Below are positions 6,800 through 9,113 of a stretch of DNA of 9,113 nt, in pieces. The stretch is taken from assembly GCA_002369495.1 (NCBI GenBank), contig DFFD01000047.1, forward strand, positions 1 to 9,113, written 5' to 3'. Position numbers and translations under genes: made by a program. Source of the DNA: Lachnospiraceae bacterium UBA3785 (GTDB taxonomy: Bacteria; Bacillota; Clostridia; Lachnospirales; Lachnospiraceae). Position 1 is the stretch's first letter; every line of letters begins with the position of its first letter. The notes beneath the pieces were generated by a model. The model did not search any database, was not told the DNA's origin, and saw only the letters and a program-made list of their open reading frames with translations.

Positions 6800-6828
6800 A
6801 TTATAGGACGCGCAGGGCCAAAAAGCAA
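6800..6828 (-). promoter_or_regulatory. Sigma-A promoter for murC
   Basis: On the minus strand TTGCTT (6823-6828) is followed by a 17-nt spacer and a perfect TATAAT (6800-6805). Transcription would start near 6793, leaving a leader of about 60 nt. That leader contains a small hairpin (GACT 6761-6764 with AGTC 6769-6772, extended by AAA/TTT with one bulge) just before the ribosome binding site. Confidence 0.7.
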
Positions 6829-6900
6829 ATGGGAAAAGGAAGATTTCCGCTTGAAAAGACGGTTACCTTAAATATGTTTTGTGAAAAATACAATTTCTGT

Positions 6901-6928
6901 TTGCGAATACGATTTCTTGTGTTATAAT
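6901..6928 (+). promoter_or_regulatory. Extended -10 sigma-A promoter for the spoVG leader
   Basis: TTGCGA (6901-6906), a 16-nt spacer and a perfect TATAAT (6923-6928) preceded by TGT (6920-6922), the extended -10 arrangement. The predicted start is near 6935, about 199 nt before the spoVG ATG. It is divergent from the murC promoter, with about 95 bp between the two -10 boxes. Confidence 0.75.
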
Positions 6929-6934
6929 GCATTT

Positions 6935-7093
6935 ACACGTAATTATTGGCTTTTTGAGTACTGGCCCGGTTAAGCAGGCAGGTAACGCACATTGATAACC
7001 TAATGTATGTCACTGGAGGCGGAGAATACAGAGGAAAGTATGTCCCGCCCATGGCCTGATTGACCGCTGTCGGAGAGAGGAAGTGAAATAATT
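6935..7093 (+). ncRNA. Predicted structured leader RNA upstream of spoVG
   Basis: Hand-pairing gives a long imperfect rod. Its helices are 6941-6947 with 7087-7093 (AATTATT/AATAATT), 6950-6955 with 7078-7083 (two G-U), 6961-6965 with 7069-7073 (two G-U) and 6967-6979 with 7054-7066 (13 positions: one G-U, one G-A mismatch). Inside the last helix are two hairpins: 6989-6993 with 7002-7006, and GGCGG 7018-7022 with CCGCC 7045-7049, which continues as ATAC 7026-7029 with GTAT 7038-7041. No terminator follows before spoVG, so it is most simply a long structured 5' leader; a separately processed small RNA is the alternative. I looked for conserved cores of common riboswitches, T-box, SRP RNA and RNase P RNA and found none. 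The remaining part of this 401-bp gap (6829-6900) shows nothing further. Confidence 0.5.
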
Positions 7094-7133
7094 CCTGCGT
7101 TGACAAATTTGTGGATACGGGAAAGGGGTATTT

Positions 7134-7436
7134 ATGAATATCACAGATGTCAGAGTAAGAAAAGTTACTAAAGAAGGAAAAATGAAGGCAGTGATCTCCA
7201 TCACGATCGATGACGAGTTTGTCGTTCACGACATCAAAGTCATCGAAGGTGAGAAAGGTCTCTTCATTGCGATGCCGAGCCGCAAGGCTGCGGATGGCGA
7301 ATACAGAGATATCGCCCATCCGATCAACTCGACAACGCGTAATGAAATCCAGAGCATCATCTTAAGAAAATATGAAGAGATGATCGCCCAGGAAGAAGCA
7401 GAAGCAGAGATTGCTTCCGAGGAGGATTATATCTGA
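7134..7436 (+). CDS. spoVG: Septation/sporulation regulator SpoVG
   Basis: A 100-residue SpoVG, a small conserved nucleic-acid-binding regulator; in Bacillus it affects asymmetric septation and in other Gram-positives it binds RNA and DNA and influences many genes. The family core is intact: [11 protein letters not shown] (1-11), [23 protein letters not shown] (17-39), [11 protein letters not shown] (41-51), [19 protein letters not shown] (55-73). The tail (82-98) is strongly acidic, typical of many family members. AAAGGGG at 7122-7128 is 5 nt from the ATG. The gene has its own strong promoter and long leader and its own terminator, so it is probably monocistronic. In Bacillus a sigma-H promoter is used; I see no convincing sigma-H site here. 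Presence of spoVG does not prove that the organism sporulates. Confidence 0.97.
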   Translation: MNITDVRVRKVTKEGKMKAVISITIDDEFVVHDIKVIEGEKGLFIAMPSRKAADGEYRDIAHPINSTTRNEIQSIILRKYEEMIAQEEAEAEIASEEDYI

Positions 7437-7504
7437 CACTATAGTTCTCAACTAATTCGACCCCATGTTTGCTCAAATCCGACTGCTAGAATTTTAATAG
7501 GAAG

Positions 7505-7536
7505 AAACGCCGCTGTGAAAACAGCGGTGTTTTTTT
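7505..7536 (+). terminator. Intrinsic terminator after spoVG
   Basis: CCGCTGT (7510-7516) pairs with ACAGCGG (7521-7527) around a GAAA tetraloop. The stem extends through G-U, C-G and A-T pairs, and the seven T at 7530-7536 follow. It begins about 70 nt after the spoVG stop codon; the nucleotides between (7437-7504) show no further feature. Confidence 0.93.
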
Positions 7537-7572
7537 ATATGCATTTTGCATAAAACGTGAGAAATAATGACC

Positions 7573-7624
7573 AAAATATTAAGGGGAGAACCGTGAAAAT
7601 ATAAAAACCTCATAAAATATTAAG
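7573..7624. repeat. Short AT-rich direct repeat upstream of the 3D-protein promoter
   Basis: AAAATATTAAG occurs at 7573-7583 and again at 7614-7624, exactly 41 nt apart (about four helical turns). The second copy ends about 30 bp upstream of the promoter of the next gene. The even helical spacing would suit a DNA-binding regulator contacting one face, but the region is AT-rich and this may be chance. Confidence 0.35.
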
Positions 7625-7652
7625 CAAATGTTACGGAAAATGAAAAAAGTGC

Positions 7653-7681
7653 TTCATTTTCTTAACAATGCGTGTTATAAT
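7653..7681 (+). promoter_or_regulatory. Extended -10 promoter for the 3D-domain protein gene
   Basis: TGTTATAAT (7673-7681) is a perfect extended -10; the matching -35 position reads TTCATT (7653-7658), weak. The 10-mer GTGTTATAAT at 7672-7681 is identical to that in the spoVG promoter (6919-6928). The start near 7688 would give a leader of only about 20 nt with the ribosome site at 7691-7697, which also shows that translation cannot begin at the in-frame ATG at 7628. Confidence 0.6.
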
Positions 7682-7708
7682 CGTCTGCGGAAAGGAGAAG
7701 TACACATT

Positions 7709-9064
7709 ATGTTCTCAAAAAAACTGATATGTACGCTTCTTGCCGCAGCGATCACAGCCGCCACCGTCATCCCGGTTTACGCCGAGAACGCCGGTGACGA
7801 GAGGATCGCGGAGGCGGAAGCCGGGATCGCAGCCGTCGAGGCTGAGATCGCCGAAGCCGAAACGGAGAAGTCGTCTGCGGAAGAAGATGCCCAGGCAGCG
7901 GCGGACCGTATAAACACACTCAGATCAGAACAGGCCGCTCTGCAGGCTTATCTGGACGAACTGAACGCGGAGCTGGTCGCTCTCGACCAGTCCCTGACCC
8001 AGATCCAGAGCGAGATGGAAGTGAAGGAAACCGAGATCGAGATGAGCAGGGCCGCCGTCGAGCGCGCCAGGATCGAGGAGCAGAAGCAGTACGAGGAGAT
8101 GAAGGAACGCATCCGTTACATGTACGAGAAGAGTTCCTCCGACTATCTGGTATCGCTGCTCAACTCCAACACGGTCAGAGAGTTCCTCGACAAGGCGGAT
8201 CATTTCCAGCAGGTCACCAGCTATGACCGCGTGAAGCTCACGGACTACCAGGAAGCCAAAGCGGTCGTGATGGAGCACCAGGAGATCCTTGAACAGGAGG
8301 AGGCCAGCCTGGAGGTCCTGAAGGCGGAATACGAGACCAAGCAGGCGGAAGTTGAAAACCTGGCGGATTCCACGGGCGTGAAGATCACGGAGTTCACGCA
8401 GAATATCTCCAGCGAAGAACTGACGCTCTCGAATCTGCAGGAGCGTATCGCTTCCCAGACTTCCCTGCTCGAATCCCTGACCGACAAGCTGGCGGACGCC
8501 AGAGCCATGAAGGAAGAGGAAGAGCGCAAGGCTGCCGAGGCCGCCCGCCTCGCGGAGGAGAAAGCCGCCGAGGAAGCCCGCCTGGCTGCCGAGAAGGAGG
8601 AAGCCGAGAGGAAAGCTGCCGAGGTGGCGAAGGCTGCCGAGGAGGCGAAAGCCCAGAAGGAGCAGGAAGAGGCTAAGCTCCGGATCGAGGAAGCCCAGAA
8701 GAACGCCAACGCAAAGATCGAAGCGGTCGAGAGAGCTTCCGGCTCCGGGACAGCCACCACAGTGAAGCTGAGAGATGACCAGCTGACTTACCTCGGAACC
8801 TTCAAGCTCACCGCCTACTGCCCGTGCGCCGCATGCTGCGGCTGGGCGAACGGCCCGACGGCCAGCGGCGTCTATCCGACACCGGGCCACACGGTCGCGA
8901 TGGCCGGCGTACCGTTCGGCACAAGGCTTCTCATCAACGGCACGATCTACACGGTCGAGGACCTCGGGACGCCCTACGGACACGCGGACATCTTCATGAC
9001 ATCGCACAGCGACTGCCTGCAGTTCGGCGTCGGCTATGCGGAAGTCTACAAGGTATCAGACTGA
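7709..9064 (+). CDS. Secreted coiled-coil protein with C-terminal 3D domain
   Basis: A 451-residue exported protein, probably a cell-wall lytic enzyme. Residues 1-25 are a signal peptide (cleavage after VYA). Residues about 30-265 form long coiled coils with the segment RIRYMYEKSSSDYLVSLLNSNTVREFLDKAD (134-164), typical of the N-terminal domain of CwlO/PcsB-type hydrolases, which is known to dock on FtsEX or regulate activity. A very Ala/Glu/Lys-rich helix (about 268-342) leads to a 3D domain (362-448), a double-psi barrel related to MltA lytic transglycosylases and YocH-type proteins. The domain has C371, C373, C376 and C377 and keeps D418 (VEDLG) and D427 (ADIF), but the usual first Asp (in IAVDP) is replaced in VAMAGVP (396-402). 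The start at 7709 is chosen for its signal peptide and AAAGGAG at 7691-7697; the spacing of 11 nt is slightly long. It is transcribed alone, between its own promoter and terminator. Confidence 0.9.
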   Translation: MFSKKLICTLLAAAITAATVIPVYAENAGDERIAEAEAGIAAVEAEIAEAETEKSSAEEDAQAAADRINTLRSEQAALQAYLDELNAELVALDQSLTQIQSEMEVKETEIEMSRAAVERARIEEQKQYEEMKERIRYMYEKSSSDYLVSLLNSNTVREFLDKADHFQQVTSYDRVKLTDYQEAKAVVMEHQEILEQEEASLEVLKAEYETKQAEVENLADSTGVKITEFTQNISSEELTLSNLQERIASQTSLLESLTDKLADARAMKEEEERKAAEAARLAEEKAAEEARLAAEKEEAERKAAEVAKAAEEAKAQKEQEEAKLRIEEAQKNANAKIEAVERASGSGTATTVKLRDDQLTYLGTFKLTAYCPCAACCGWANGPTASGVYPTPGHTVAMAGVPFGTRLLINGTIYTVEDLGTPYGHADIFMTSHSDCLQFGVGYAEVYKVSD

Positions 9065-9080
9065 AGATAATAATGACAGG

Positions 9081-9108
9081 AAGACCGGGCGGAAGCCCGG
9101 TCTTTCTT
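9081..9108 (+). terminator. Intrinsic terminator after the 3D-protein gene
   Basis: AAGACCGGGC (9081-9090) pairs perfectly with GCCCGGTCTT (9095-9104) around a GGAA tetraloop of the GNRA type, followed by the T-rich run TCTT. It lies 16 nt after the stop codon. Confidence 0.9.
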
Positions 9109-9113
9109 ACTGC

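Noticed and set aside
7030..7049. GAGGAAAGT resembling the conserved RNase P RNA segment
   Set aside because: Only a short stretch matches, the following bases diverge, and the leader is far too short with no other RNase P conserved regions.
7100..7128. TTGACA at 7100-7105 as a -35 box for spoVG
   Set aside because: No -10-like sequence lies 16-18 nt downstream; that position holds the purine-rich ribosome binding site.
6933..7319. Minus-strand frame spanning the spoVG leader and gene
   Set aside because: It is antisense to a certain spoVG and has no ribosome site or recognisable motif.
7537..7690. WalR-type site (paired TGTWAH, 5-nt gap) before the 3D gene
   Set aside because: Only one half-site-like TGTTAC (7629-7634) is present and its partner position does not match.
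7628..7708. In-frame ATG at 7628 as start of the 3D-domain protein
   Set aside because: It lies upstream of the TATAAT at 7676-7681, has no ribosome site, and would bury the signal peptide.
7925..9007. Long minus-strand open frame opposite the 3D-protein gene
   Set aside because: Leu/Gly-rich shadow of the Ala/Glu/Lys-rich coiled coil on the plus strand; no start signals.

Overview
The window looks like chromosomal DNA of a Gram-positive Clostridia-type bacterium, most likely a GC-rich member of the Lachnospiraceae or a relative. The reasons are Firmicutes-style ribosome binding sites, sigma-A promoters with extended -10 boxes, a DnaD/DnaI-type replication pair, spoVG, a CwlO/PcsB-like coiled-coil protein with a 3D domain, and intergenic GGGACGGTTC repeats. 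The family-level assignment is inference; no rRNA or other definitive marker is present. I see no prophage, CRISPR array, insertion-sequence transposase or recognisable defence locus.

Positions 1-1870: a secreted lectin-peptidase gene (149-1798, +) with six ricin-type repeats followed by an M15C zinc peptidase. GGGACGGTTC/GAACCGTCCC repeat elements lie on both sides of it, and a bidirectional terminator sits inside the downstream pair.

Positions 1875-6828: a minus-strand cluster that reads, in transcription order, murC (cell-wall precursor synthesis), a DnaD-domain replication protein, a DnaC/DnaI-like helicase-loader ATPase, and an unusually long, divergent PRPP synthetase. The last three genes are closely packed (17-nt gap, then a 7-nt overlap) and probably form an operon. 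The 150-bp gap between murC and dnaD holds a cluster of DnaA-box-like 9-mers over a candidate promoter, which suggests control of the replication genes by DnaA.

Positions 6733-7133: a divergent control region of 401 bp. One promoter drives murC leftward. A strong extended -10 promoter drives a leader of about 200 nt rightward into spoVG. By hand-pairing, most of that leader folds into a long imperfect rod ending in two hairpins. I do not recognise it as a known riboswitch, and it is the best candidate here for something undescribed.

Positions 7134-9113: spoVG (7134-7436) with its own terminator, then a short AT-rich control region and a secreted coiled-coil/3D-domain cell-wall protein (7709-9064) with its terminator. 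Together the genes concern the cell envelope (murC, the 3D protein, the lectin-M15 peptidase), replication initiation (dnaD, dnaC), nucleotide precursor supply (prs) and a broad post-transcriptional regulator (spoVG).
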